DNA of 23,412 nt from CAZBQG01 sp964493945 (GTDB taxonomy: Bacteria > Pseudomonadota > Alphaproteobacteria > Rhodospirillales > UBA2165): positions 1-23,412 of the forward strand of contig CAZBQG010000031.1 in assembly GCA_964493945.1 (NCBI GenBank). The letters are read 5' to 3'. Every line of letters begins with the position of its first letter. Within the stretch, counting starts at the first letter, position 1. This document shows, piece after piece, positions 7,665 through 15,034 of the stretch. Below the pieces are notes generated by a model. That model was given only the letters and a program-made list of their open reading frames with translations, was not told the origin of the DNA and searched no databases. The position numbers and the translations under genes were made by a program.

Positions 7665-7685
7665 TCTTGAGTTAAGGAGGAAAAA

Positions 7686-8108
7686 GTGGTTGAAGAAGGA
7701 ATTTTAGAGGTTTTGCAGCCCGAAGGCTGGTCGAAGCCCATCGGTTATGCGAACGGAATAGCGGCTTCCGGCGGCGGAAAGCTGGTCTTTTGCGCTGGTC
7801 AGATCGGCTGGAACGCTGAGCAAATCTTCGAGGATCTGGATTTCGTCGCCCAGTTCGGCAAAGCGCTGGAAAACATCGTGGCCGTGGTCACGGAGGCCGG
7901 CGGCAAGCCCGAACATATCACCCGCATCACCGGCTATTGCGCCGATAAGGACGGCTACCTGAATGGGCGCAAGAATCTGGGTGGTGTCTGGAAGCAACAT
8001 ATGGGCCGTCATTATCCGGCCATGACCCTGGTTTTCGTTTCCGGTCTGGTCGATGAAGGCCAAGGCGCCAAGATCGAGCTGGAAGCCACCGCCTTCATTC
8101 CTGATTGA
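7686..8108 (+). CDS. RidA/YjgF/YER057c family protein lacking the deaminase arginine
   Basis: The 140-residue protein matches the RidA fold: LVFCAGQIGW near residue 33, a central helix, and IELEATAFI at the C-terminus. Canonical RidA hydrolyses reactive enamine/imine intermediates using an arginine (Arg105 in E. coli) in a P-A-R-S-x-V context. Here the corresponding stretch reads PAMTLV, with Met113 at the arginine position. It therefore belongs to one of the other Rid subfamilies, and its reaction is unknown. The start is GTG with an excellent AAGGAGG six bases upstream. It lies 21 bases after hcrB and closes the first block of the cluster. It could act on an intermediate of the pathway, for example by adding water to an unsaturated bond, but this is a guess. 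Confidence 0.82.
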   Translation: MVEEGILEVLQPEGWSKPIGYANGIAASGGGKLVFCAGQIGWNAEQIFEDLDFVAQFGKALENIVAVVTEAGGKPEHITRITGYCADKDGYLNGRKNLGGVWKQHMGRHYPAMTLVFVSGLVDEGQGAKIELEATAFIPD

Positions 8109-8123
8109 GCCTCACCTTATAAC

Positions 8124-8144
8124 CCCTTGTCGCGAGGGAGTTTT
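8124..8144 (+). terminator. Weak stem-loop with short T tract after the RidA-family gene
   Basis: CCCTTG at 8124-8129 pairs with CGAGGG at 8133-8138 across a three-base loop (one G-T pair), followed by AGTTTT. It resembles a short intrinsic terminator. The stem is only six pairs and the T tract four, so it may be leaky or meaningless. Confidence 0.3.
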
Positions 8145-8176
8145 AACGGGTAGATTGCGCCTCCGGTCCCTATAGG
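8128..8176 (+). promoter_or_regulatory. Candidate promoter and CCTATAGG operator core before the acyl-CoA dehydrogenase
   Basis: TTGTCG at 8128-8133 and TAGATT at 8151-8156 are separated by 17 bases. The 8-bp palindrome CCTATAGG at 8169-8176 follows. The same core lies inside the 12-bp palindrome upstream of iorA, also after a promoter candidate. Co-regulation of the two blocks by one repressor is inferred, not shown. Confidence 0.35.
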
Positions 8177-8214
8177 CCTGCGGGGTGCGGATCGTCCATA
8201 CCAAGGAGCACGAA

Positions 8215-9372
8215 ATGCAGTTCGGACTGACCGAAGAACAACAAATGATGCAGGTTATGGCGAAGAATTTCGCCCACTCTGAAATCTTGCCGACCATGGA
8301 AGAAGACGAAGCCGCCCACCGGTTCCGTCTCGAAACCGTGAAAAAAATGGGCGATCTGGGATTTTTCGGCTGCGCCCTGCCCGAAGAATATGGCGGCAAC
8401 GGGTTCGGGTTCCTGGAATCCGTTATTATTTCCGAACAGATCGCCAAGGTCAGCGGGTCCTGGCGCCTGCCTTTCAACATGCAAAATCTTGGTCCCGCCA
8501 CCACCGTCAACAATTTTGGCACGGATGAGCAGAAAGAAACCTACATTCCGGGCTGGGTGAGCGGAGATTCCATCGGCTTTTTCGCCATGACCGAGCCCAA
8601 TACGGGATCGGATGTGGTGAGCATGGGCACCACTGCCACCGATAAAGGCGATCATTGGGAGGTCAATGGCCAGAAGATGTGGATTTCCAATGCCCAGTTG
8701 GGCGATTGGGGGCTCCTATACGCCGTGACCGACCGGGAAGCCAAACATAAGGGCATGACCTGCTTCATCATCAATCTCAAAGAAACCGAGGGGGTTCAAA
8801 CCTCGGCCATCGAAACCAAGCTGGGGCTCCATTGCGCGCCCACCGGCGAGATTGTGTTTGATGGCGCCAAGCTGCCCAAAGATGCGGTGCTGGGAGAAGT
8901 GGGCATGGGGTTCCAGGTCTGCATGTGGCAGCTCAACAATACGCGGATCGGCTGCGCGGCGGGTGCCATCGGCATCGGCGGCGGTGCGCTGGAGGCGGCC
9001 ATCGGTTACGCCAACGAACGCACCCAGTTTGGCCAAAAGATCGGCGCCTATCAGATGGTCCAGGCCCAGATCGCCGACTTGGTTGCCGAACATGAAGCGG
9101 CCAAGCTTTTGGTTTACCGGGCAGCCTGGCTCAAGGATCAAGGCCTGCCCAACCAGCATGAGACCTCCATCGCCAAGCTGTTCGCCTCCGAGGCCGCCGT
9201 CCATGCGGCCAGCGACACCATGAAAATTTTCGGCAGCTTCGGATTTTCCACCGAATATCCGGCCGAGCGGTTTTTGCGCGACGCCCAGTCGCTGCGCGTC
9301 GTCGAGGGAACCAGCAACATCCAGAAGATCATTATTTCCGGCATCTCCATGGGAGACACCGCCAACCGTTAA
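8215..9372 (+). CDS. Acyl-CoA dehydrogenase, probably non-decarboxylating glutaryl-CoA dehydrogenase
   Basis: The 385-residue flavoprotein has the complete acyl-CoA dehydrogenase layout: an N-terminal helical domain, AMTEPNTGSDV near residue 124, KMWISNA near 154, RTQFGQKIGAYQ near 269, and RVVEGTSNIQK. Glu364 sits at the usual catalytic-base position. The ATG at 8215 is chosen because AAGGAGC lies just upstream; a GTG 30 bases earlier would put that site inside the gene. The stretch GLHCAPTGEIVFD and the C-terminus resemble glutaryl-CoA dehydrogenases of sulfate reducers, as far as I recall them. The gene directly precedes a full glutaconyl-CoA decarboxylase set, so the best inference is oxidation of glutaryl-CoA to glutaconyl-CoA without decarboxylation. 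Another dicarboxylyl-CoA substrate remains possible. Confidence 0.8.
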   Translation: MQFGLTEEQQMMQVMAKNFAHSEILPTMEEDEAAHRFRLETVKKMGDLGFFGCALPEEYGGNGFGFLESVIISEQIAKVSGSWRLPFNMQNLGPATTVNNFGTDEQKETYIPGWVSGDSIGFFAMTEPNTGSDVVSMGTTATDKGDHWEVNGQKMWISNAQLGDWGLLYAVTDREAKHKGMTCFIINLKETEGVQTSAIETKLGLHCAPTGEIVFDGAKLPKDAVLGEVGMGFQVCMWQLNNTRIGCAAGAIGIGGGALEAAIGYANERTQFGQKIGAYQMVQAQIADLVAEHEAAKLLVYRAAWLKDQGLPNQHETSIAKLFASEAAVHAASDTMKIFGSFGFSTEYPAERFLRDAQSLRVVEGTSNIQKIIISGISMGDTANR

Positions 9373-9386
9373 CGGATTAGACCAAG

Positions 9387-11144
9387 ATGGCGCAGAAACA
9401 AACACCGCTACGGCCGTATTTCGAAAGGATGAACGAAATCGGCAAGCCGCTCAGCGAGGCGGAAAACAAGCGTGGGCAGGAGAATGCCGGCCTCATCCAT
9501 GCCCAGGAAGCAATCATCGCCGAGGAATTGGAGCGGGTAACCAACGTCGGCATCCCGGCCCAGCGCATCCATGACCGGGGCGGCATGACCGTCCAGGACC
9601 GGCTCGAATATCTGGTGGATGAAGGAACCTGGAACCCCCTGCTGAGCCTTTATAACCCGACCGGGAACGAAGAGGGCTGCACCGGGGTAGTCAACGGGAT
9701 CGGCAAGATCGAAGGCCGCTGGGCGGTGATCATCGGCTTTGACAACAAGGTCATGGCCGGCGCCTGGATCGCCGGGCAGGCGGAAAATATCCTGATGGTC
9801 ACGGATATGGCCAAGCGCCTCAATGTGCCCCTGGTGTGGATGACCAATTGCTCAGGCGTCAAGCTGATGGAACAGGAAACGGTCTATGCCGGGCGGCGAT
9901 CCTCCGGCGCACCTTTTTTCCGCCATGCAGAACTCAACCAATTGGGCATACCTATTCTGAATGCGATCTACGGAACCAACCCGGCCGGGGGCGGCTACCA
10001 GGGGATCAGCCCGACCATTTTGCTGGCCCATGACAAGGCCAATATCGCCGTCGGCGGCGCCGGTATCGTGGGTGGCATGAACCCCCGGGGCAGCATCGAT
10101 GAAGAAGGTGCCCGCGCACTGATCGAGGCGACGCGCAATTTCAAGACCAAGGCGCCGGGCCGGGCCGAAACCCATTTCGATGCCACCGCCTATTTCCGTG
10201 AAATCCACGAGACCGAGGAAGGCGTACTGGACGGCATCAAGGATTATATGCGCATGATGCCGGCCTACGATCCGGCTATGTTCCGGGTGGCCAAACCGGC
10301 TGATCCCAAATATCCAGGCGATGATCTGAACCTTATTCTGCCGGCCAACCAGAAGCGCCCCTATGACGCCATTCAGTTCCTGGCCCGCCTGACGGATAAT
10401 TCCGAATTCATGGAATACCGCCCCGATTACGGACCGGAAGTGTTTACAGGCTTGGCCAAGATCGACGGTTTCCCGGTGGCGGTCATCGGCAACCGCCAGG
10501 GTATTTTCCCGAACTATCCCGAATATGCGGACGGCGCCTATCCCGGCGTCGGCGGCAAGCATTACCGCCAGGGGCTGATCAAACAGGGCGAATTCGTCAC
10601 CCTGTGCGGGCGCGACAATCTGCCCATCATTTGGCTCCAGGACACCACCGGCATCGATGTGGGCGATTTGGCCGAAGAGGCCGAGTTGTTGGCCCTTGGC
10701 CAGTCGCTGATCTACTCCATCGAACAAACCAGCCTCTCCATGATGTGCATCGTTTTGCGCAAAGGACAAGCCGCCGCGCATTACATCATGTGCGGGCCCC
10801 AGGCCAACAAGAACAACGCCTTCACCTTGGGAACTCCCCTGACCGAAATCAATGTCATGCATGGCGAAACGGCGGCCGCGGCTTCTTACGCCAGGCGCCT
10901 TTTAAAGGAAGAAGAAGTGGGCCGAGACATCAAACCCGTGATCGATACCATGAACGAGATGATCAAGGATTACGAAGACAAGTCCCGCCCGGCCTATGGC
11001 GCTATGAAGGGCTTCGTCGACGAAATTGTTTCCCTGACCGACCTGCGGGGTTATATGATTGCCTTTACCGGCGCCAATTATCAAAACCCCAATGCCATCA
11101 CCCCCGTCCATCAGATGCTTCTGCCGCGCATCATCAAGGGCTAG
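9387..11144 (+). CDS. gcdA: Glutaconyl-CoA decarboxylase alpha subunit (carboxyltransferase)
   Basis: The 585-residue protein aligns by eye over its whole length with Acidaminococcus GcdA (587 residues). Shared stretches include GKPL near the N-terminus, AELNQLGIP, IYGTNPAGGGY, AVGGAGI, GGMNP, RLPIVWIQDTTGIDVG-like and LGLGQSLIYSI-like segments, and the ending TPVHQMLLPRIIKG. It has the two crotonase-like halves of biotin-dependent carboxyltransferases. It moves the carboxylate of glutaconyl-CoA onto biotin on the carrier subunit, yielding crotonyl-CoA. It is cytoplasmic and docks on the membrane subunit. It begins 14 bases after the dehydrogenase stop with a poor ribosome binding site, so coupling to the upstream gene is likely. 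Related propionyl/methylmalonyl-CoA transferases are shorter and less alike. Confidence 0.92.
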   Translation: MAQKQTPLRPYFERMNEIGKPLSEAENKRGQENAGLIHAQEAIIAEELERVTNVGIPAQRIHDRGGMTVQDRLEYLVDEGTWNPLLSLYNPTGNEEGCTGVVNGIGKIEGRWAVIIGFDNKVMAGAWIAGQAENILMVTDMAKRLNVPLVWMTNCSGVKLMEQETVYAGRRSSGAPFFRHAELNQLGIPILNAIYGTNPAGGGYQGISPTILLAHDKANIAVGGAGIVGGMNPRGSIDEEGARALIEATRNFKTKAPGRAETHFDATAYFREIHETEEGVLDGIKDYMRMMPAYDPAMFRVAKPADPKYPGDDLNLILPANQKRPYDAIQFLARLTDNSEFMEYRPDYGPEVFTGLAKIDGFPVAVIGNRQGIFPNYPEYADGAYPGVGGKHYRQGLIKQGEFVTLCGRDNLPIIWLQDTTGIDVGDLAEEAELLALGQSLIYSIEQTSLSMMCIVLRKGQAAAHYIMCGPQANKNNAFTLGTPLTEINVMHGETAAAASYARRLLKEEEVGRDIKPVIDTMNEMIKDYEDKSRPAYGAMKGFVDEIVSLTDLRGYMIAFTGANYQNPNAITPVHQMLLPRIIKG

Positions 11145-11168
11145 GACCATTAACAGGAGTTTGTCTTA

Positions 11169-11384
11169 ATGAGCCAGGAAGTCACCGCCCCCATGGCGGG
11201 GAAGGTTTGGAAAATCCAGGTAAAGGCCGGAGCCGAGGTCCAGGCCGAGGACGAGTTGATCATCCTGGAAGCCATGAAAATGGAAATCCCCATCTATGCC
11301 GAAGCCGCCGGCAAGGTCAGCGAAATCAAGGTGGCGGAAGAAGCGGATGTGGAAGCCAACCAGGTTTTGATGGTTCTGGATTAA
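11169..11384 (+). CDS. gcdC: Biotin carrier subunit of the sodium-pump decarboxylase
   Basis: The 71-residue protein is a bare biotinyl domain with the attachment motif EAMKM and biotinyl-lysine at Lys37. The flanking PMAGKVWKI and final VLMVLD are standard for the fold. Unlike Acidaminococcus GcdC, it has no long Ala/Pro linker in front, so the carrier is compact. It shuttles CO2 from the alpha subunit to the membrane beta subunit. AGGAG sits about nine bases before the ATG, giving it a better ribosome binding site than its neighbours. It lies 24 bases after gcdA. Confidence 0.92.
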   Translation: MSQEVTAPMAGKVWKIQVKAGAEVQAEDELIILEAMKMEIPIYAEAAGKVSEIKVAEEADVEANQVLMVLD

Positions 11385-11385
11385 G

Positions 11386-11550
11386 ATGGAGAAATTCGCC
11401 GACTCGGTCGAAATCATGCTGTTCGTCTATGCCCTGGCGATTGTTGTTTCCTATGCCATGGCCGGGATCATCAGCCTTATTTTCCAGGGAATCCGGATGA
11501 AAAATACGGCCACCGAAACCACCGGCGATGGGCCGGAAGGTGATAGCTGA
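11386..11550 (+). CDS. gcdD: Small single-helix membrane subunit of the decarboxylase (delta/gamma type)
   Basis: A 54-codon gene fits exactly between gcdC (stop at 11384) and gcdB (ATG at 11553). The product starts MEKFADSVEIMLFVYALAIV and continues with one hydrophobic helix (about residues 10-33) and a polar, acidic C-terminal tail. This matches the small anchor subunits of sodium-pump decarboxylases (OadG/MmdD/GcdD), which hold the soluble and membrane parts together. There is one base between the gcdC stop and its ATG, and two bases before gcdB. Sequence identity in this family is low, so the call rests on position, size and topology. Confidence 0.82.
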   Translation: MEKFADSVEIMLFVYALAIVVSYAMAGIISLIFQGIRMKNTATETTGDGPEGDS

Positions 11551-11552
11551 TC

Positions 11553-12758
11553 ATGCCGGAGTTCGAACTCCTTCAGATTTTTCAAGGCATCGCCACCATG
11601 GTGGCGACCGAGCCCATGATTGCATTCGCCCGGGTGGCGCTTATCCTTTTGGGCATCGCCTTTGTCTACCTGGGTGCAAAGGGCACGTTGGAGCCGCTGA
11701 TCATGATCCCCATGGGCTTCACCATGGCCTCGGTCAATGCGGGCGTGCTGACCCTGTCTGCGACGACCACGGGGACCTTGTTCATCGATGCAACGGTGAC
11801 CGATCCCATCAAGCTTTTGGAAATGCTGCAAATCGATTTTCTGCAGCCAATCTATACCTTCACCTTTTCCAACGGCTTGATCGCCGTGCTTATTTTCATG
11901 GGCATCGGCGTGATTTCGGATATCGGTTTCATGCTGATCGCGCCCTTCCGCTGCATGACCATCGCCATTTTCGCTGAACTGGGGACCATACTTACCTTTC
12001 CCATCGCCGTCGCCATGGGCCTGCCCATGAACGAAGCGGCGGCCATCGCCATGGTCGGCAGTGCTGATGCGCCCATGGTCCTCTACACGTCATTACTTTT
12101 GGCCAAAGATTTGTTCGTTCCCATCACCATTGTGGCCTATCTCTATCTAAGCCTTGCCTATGCGGGATATCCCTATCTGGTCCGTTTCATGATCCCCAAA
12201 AATCTGCGGGGCGTGAAAATGGATCAAAAGCAAATTCCCAACATCACCAAGGGCGAAAAGATCACCTTCGCGGTCATTACGTCCACGCTTCTGTCACTGC
12301 TGTTCCCGGTGGCCGCCCCTCTGTTCATGGGTTTCTTCCTGGGCATCATCATCCGCGAATCGGGCGTCAAACAATTCGTCGATTTTATCAGCGGCCCGGT
12401 CCTTTACGGAGCGACGTTCTTTTTAGGTATTTTGCTGGGCGCTCTGTTCGAAGCCAGCACCATTCTCAATCCCAAAATCATCTTGCTGTTGTTCCTGGGC
12501 GTGACAGCCTTGTTGCTGTCGGGTATCGGCGGGATCATCGGCGGATATGTGGTCTATTGGCTGAGCGGGCGGAAATTCAATCCGGTGATCGGTATCGCCG
12601 GGGTTTCGTGCATCCCGACCACCGCCAAGGTGGCTCAGAAAGAAGCCATGAAGGCTGAAAAATTCGCTGTCATTCTACCCTGGGCCATGGGGGCCAGCGT
12701 ATCGGGCGTTATTTCATCGGCGATCATCGCCGGCATCTATGTTACATTGCTTCGATGA
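11553..12758 (+). CDS. gcdB: Sodium ion-translocating glutaconyl-CoA decarboxylase beta subunit
   Basis: The 401-residue, highly hydrophobic protein matches the OadB/MmdB/GcdB family, which removes CO2 from carboxybiotin and exports sodium. Residues known to matter in Klebsiella OadB have counterparts here. Asp203 corresponds to Asp172 in GSADAP. Asn373, Gly377 and Ser382 correspond to Asn342, Gly346 and Ser351, with identical spacing. The N-terminus is amphipathic, and about nine helices plus re-entrant segments are expected. The motif around Asp172 (GSADAPM) differs from the usual GGADGPT and may mark a subgroup. The next gene starts inside its stop codon (ATGA). Intact pump residues argue for a functional sodium pump. 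Confidence 0.92.
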   Translation: MPEFELLQIFQGIATMVATEPMIAFARVALILLGIAFVYLGAKGTLEPLIMIPMGFTMASVNAGVLTLSATTTGTLFIDATVTDPIKLLEMLQIDFLQPIYTFTFSNGLIAVLIFMGIGVISDIGFMLIAPFRCMTIAIFAELGTILTFPIAVAMGLPMNEAAAIAMVGSADAPMVLYTSLLLAKDLFVPITIVAYLYLSLAYAGYPYLVRFMIPKNLRGVKMDQKQIPNITKGEKITFAVITSTLLSLLFPVAAPLFMGFFLGIIIRESGVKQFVDFISGPVLYGATFFLGILLGALFEASTILNPKIILLLFLGVTALLLSGIGGIIGGYVVYWLSGRKFNPVIGIAGVSCIPTTAKVAQKEAMKAEKFAVILPWAMGASVSGVISSAIIAGIYVTLLR

Positions 12759-13069
12759 AACGGGTGTTTGGGGAACGAAGGACCTATTGGATCGCAGGCA
12801 TCCTGGTCGGCCTGACGGGCGTGGTTTCAGCCCGGCTGGTGGCGCCCGAACTTGAAGGCATCGCCGAAGCCCTGGCGGCCTGGGGCGGATACACATTGGT
12901 TATCATCGCCATCACCATTTTAGGTCTGGCCACCCGGCGCGGTGCGGACGATGCCTATCTCACCACACCCGAAAGGGAAGCTGGCCGATGGGAACCAAGA
13001 CCCGGCTCAAGAGCGCAACCAATAGCTTCGGCGCCTGAACCATGCCCCAGGCCGACCCCAAACCGGTGA
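12755..13069 (+). CDS. Small two-helix membrane protein of unknown function
   Basis: The 104-residue product overlaps the gcdB stop by four bases, a sign of tight translational coupling. It has a short basic N-terminus, one hydrophobic helix at about residues 11-30 (WIAGILVGLTGVVSARLVAP) and a second at about 44-60. A hydrophilic, proline- and arginine-rich tail follows. No family is recognised. Its tail overlaps the start of the next gene by 28 bases, so the true C-terminus may differ or a frameshift may exist. Its position suggests an accessory or assembly protein of the decarboxylase, but nothing in the sequence proves this. Confidence 0.55.
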   Translation: MKRVFGERRTYWIAGILVGLTGVVSARLVAPELEGIAEALAAWGGYTLVIIAITILGLATRRGADDAYLTTPEREAGRWEPRPGSRAQPIASAPEPCPRPTPNR

Positions 13070-13815
13070 TCGGCGTTCCCTTGGCGTGCGGGCTGGTGGA
13101 AGGCACGGAAATCGTCAATCAACTGGTTGGCGATCTATACATCCAGGCCCTGGTCAATTTCACAAGCGGAACGGTCATCGGCCTGCTGGCCCTGGGCGAG
13201 ACAGCGGATTTGGGCGCCATCATGGGGCTGATCCATGGCCTGATGCTGCCGGGAGGGCGGTCCAATATCGAACCTCATCATTATGGCGGAGACCCCTTCC
13301 CGCCCGACGAGATGACCGATCCGGCCCGTGACCATATGCTTTTGCCCCTGATCCGCGCCTGCATCGCAGAAGGCATCCCCATTCTGGGCACCTGCCGGGG
13401 TTTACAGGAAATCAATGTGGCGCTGGGCGGCAACCTCCATTACAGGGTCAATGAATTGCCCGGCAGGCAGGATCATTCCATGCGTCCGGGCGCACCCCGC
13501 GACGAGATATTCGGCCCCCGCCATCTCATCCAATTTACTGAGGGTGGGTTGTTCGAGGAACTGGCCGGCGAGCCCGAAGTGATTACCAATTCGCTCCATG
13601 GCCAGGGGATCGACCGGCTGGGTAATGGTTTGAAAATAGAAGCCAAGGCCCTGGACGGCACCATCGAGGGGATCAGCCTGCCCGATGCCAAAGCTTTCAC
13701 CGCCGCCGCCCAATGGCATATCGAATGGCAGCCGGAAAACCACACTTTGTCGAGGGGGCTATACACAGCTTTTGATGAAGCGGTCAGCGCCAAATTCCAC
13801 GGGAATCGAAAATAA
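13042..13815 (+). CDS. Gamma-glutamyl-gamma-aminobutyrate hydrolase family protein (peptidase C26, PuuD-like)
   Basis: The 257-residue protein is a class-I glutamine-amidotransferase-like hydrolase. The nucleophile elbow is GTCRGLQE with Cys118. The rest of the triad is QWHIEWQPE with His226 and Glu228. LMLPGGRSNIEPHHYG near residue 67 is the typical C26 segment. Family members cut gamma-glutamyl bonds, for example gamma-glutamyl-GABA in putrescine breakdown, in the cytoplasm. The substrate here is unknown, since no other puu gene is present. A lipoprotein gamma-glutamyltransferase lies 6 kb away but in another transcript. The 3' end overlaps the convergent wecC by 32 bases. Confidence 0.85.
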   Translation: MPQADPKPVIGVPLACGLVEGTEIVNQLVGDLYIQALVNFTSGTVIGLLALGETADLGAIMGLIHGLMLPGGRSNIEPHHYGGDPFPPDEMTDPARDHMLLPLIRACIAEGIPILGTCRGLQEINVALGGNLHYRVNELPGRQDHSMRPGAPRDEIFGPRHLIQFTEGGLFEELAGEPEVITNSLHGQGIDRLGNGLKIEAKALDGTIEGISLPDAKAFTAAAQWHIEWQPENHTLSRGLYTAFDEAVSAKFHGNRK

Positions 13816-15034
13816 TTTTGCCGGCCAGCCGAGCGCAGTCCAGAGACCTGAATTCCCGGTGATCGGTCAGCAGAACAATAATTTCCGCCTGCTCCAGGGC
13901 CCGGTCCAGATCACATAATTCCATCCCTGCCCTGCCCGCCAGTTCCGCCGGCAATTCCTGGATATTGGGCTCGACCACCAGAAGTTCGCCTTTGAATTCA
14001 TCCGCCAACAGCCGTGCGGCATCAATCGCCGGACTTTGGCGCAGATCGTCCAGATCGGCCTTGTAGGCCAGTCCCAGACAGGCAATCGCCGTGCTTGATC
14101 CATCCTTGGCGGCGGCCAGCACTTTTTCCACCAACTGGGCGGGCCTTCCGTCATTGATGGCGCGCACTGTTTGAATAAGGGGCGTCTCATCTGGTGCGGC
14201 ATCGACGATGAACCAGGGATCGACGGCGATGCAGTGGCCGCCCACACCGGGTCCGGGCTGCAATATGTTCACCCTTGGATGATGGTTGGCCAGTTCCAAC
14301 ACCCGCCACACATCCATGTCCAGCTTTTCGCAAACCGTGGCCAGTTCATTGGCGAAAGCGATGTTGGTATCCCGGTAGGCATTCTCGGCCAGCTTGACCA
14401 GTTCCGCCGTAGCTGAATCGGTAAGATAACACTGCCCATTGACGAACAGGCCGTAAAGCCGCTCTGCACGCGCCGCGCATTCAGTCGTCATGCCGCCGAT
14501 CACCCGGTCGTTCTCCACCAATTCCCGCAATATATGCCCGGGCAGGACCCGTTCAGGGCTGTGGGCCAGATGGATATCAGCCTGATCTCCGGCCTGATGG
14601 GGGAAGCTGAGATCAGCCCGGTCCCGGGCGAGCCACTGCGCCAGGTTTTCCGTGGTTCCAGGCGGCGAGGTGGATTCCAAAACAACCAGATTGCCGGGAA
14701 CCAGAACGGGGGCCAGTTCACGGGCAGCCGCCTCCAGATAGCTGAGATCCGGCTTATGGTCATCGGTGAAGGGCGTAGGCACGGCAATGATGAAGGCATC
14801 AGCCGGCTCCGGCTTGGTCACGGCCCTTAGATTGCCGGCACCAACAGCGCCCAGCACCAAAGTATCCAGATCGGGCTCAACGATGGGAACCCTTCCCTCG
14901 TTGATGAGCGCCACGGCATCTTTGTTCTTATCGATGCCCATTACCTGCACGCCCCGGCTGGCCAGCACGGCGGCGGTCGGAAGCCCTACGTAGCCAAGAC
15001 CGATAACACCGACCCGTTCAAATTCCTGCTTCAC
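13784..15034 (-). CDS. wecC: UDP-N-acetyl-D-mannosamine dehydrogenase
   Basis: The 416-residue enzyme oxidises UDP-ManNAc to UDP-ManNAcA with two NAD. It has the dinucleotide-binding start VGVIGLGYVGLP, a central helix with the catalytic lysine in AELVKLAENAYRD, and the active-site GVGGHCIAVDPWF with Cys268. A GTG at 15034 is preferred because GAGGA lies eight bases before it and the protein then begins right at the Rossmann fold. Reading from the upstream in-frame ATG would add 15 unrelated residues inside wecB. It overlaps wecB by 17 bases, so the two are translated together. The product feeds surface polysaccharide synthesis; no glycosyltransferase is in the window. Confidence 0.9.
   Translation of the reverse strand: MKQEFERVGVIGLGYVGLPTAAVLASRGVQVMGIDKNKDAVALINEGRVPIVEPDLDTLVLGAVGAGNLRAVTKPEPADAFIIAVPTPFTDDHKPDLSYLEAAARELAPVLVPGNLVVLESTSPPGTTENLAQWLARDRADLSFPHQAGDQADIHLAHSPERVLPGHILRELVENDRVIGGMTTECAARAERLYGLFVNGQCYLTDSATAELVKLAENAYRDTNIAFANELATVCEKLDMDVWRVLELANHHPRVNILQPGPGVGGHCIAVDPWFIVDAAPDETPLIQTVRAINDGRPAQLVEKVLAAAKDGSSTAIACLGLAYKADLDDLRQSPAIDAARLLADEFKGELLVVEPNIQELPAELAGRAGMELCDLDRALEQAEIIVLLTDHREFRSLDCARLAGKIIFDSRGIWR

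Noticed and set aside
9852..10862. Open frame of 336 codons on the minus strand inside gcdA
   Set aside because: It is the antisense shadow of a strongly conserved gene, has no recognisable domain, and its His/Gly/Asp-rich composition is typical of antisense frames in GC-rich DNA.
10604..11500. Open frame of 298 codons on the plus strand crossing the gcdA-gcdC-gcdD boundary
   Set aside because: It overlaps three well supported genes in another frame and is Arg/His-rich with no family features.
12988..13038. A 16-codon frame (MGTKTRLKSATNSFGA) with a GGGAAG site ending just before the PuuD-like start
   Set aside because: It could couple translation of the next gene, but it is too short to support alone and overlaps the unknown two-helix protein in another frame.
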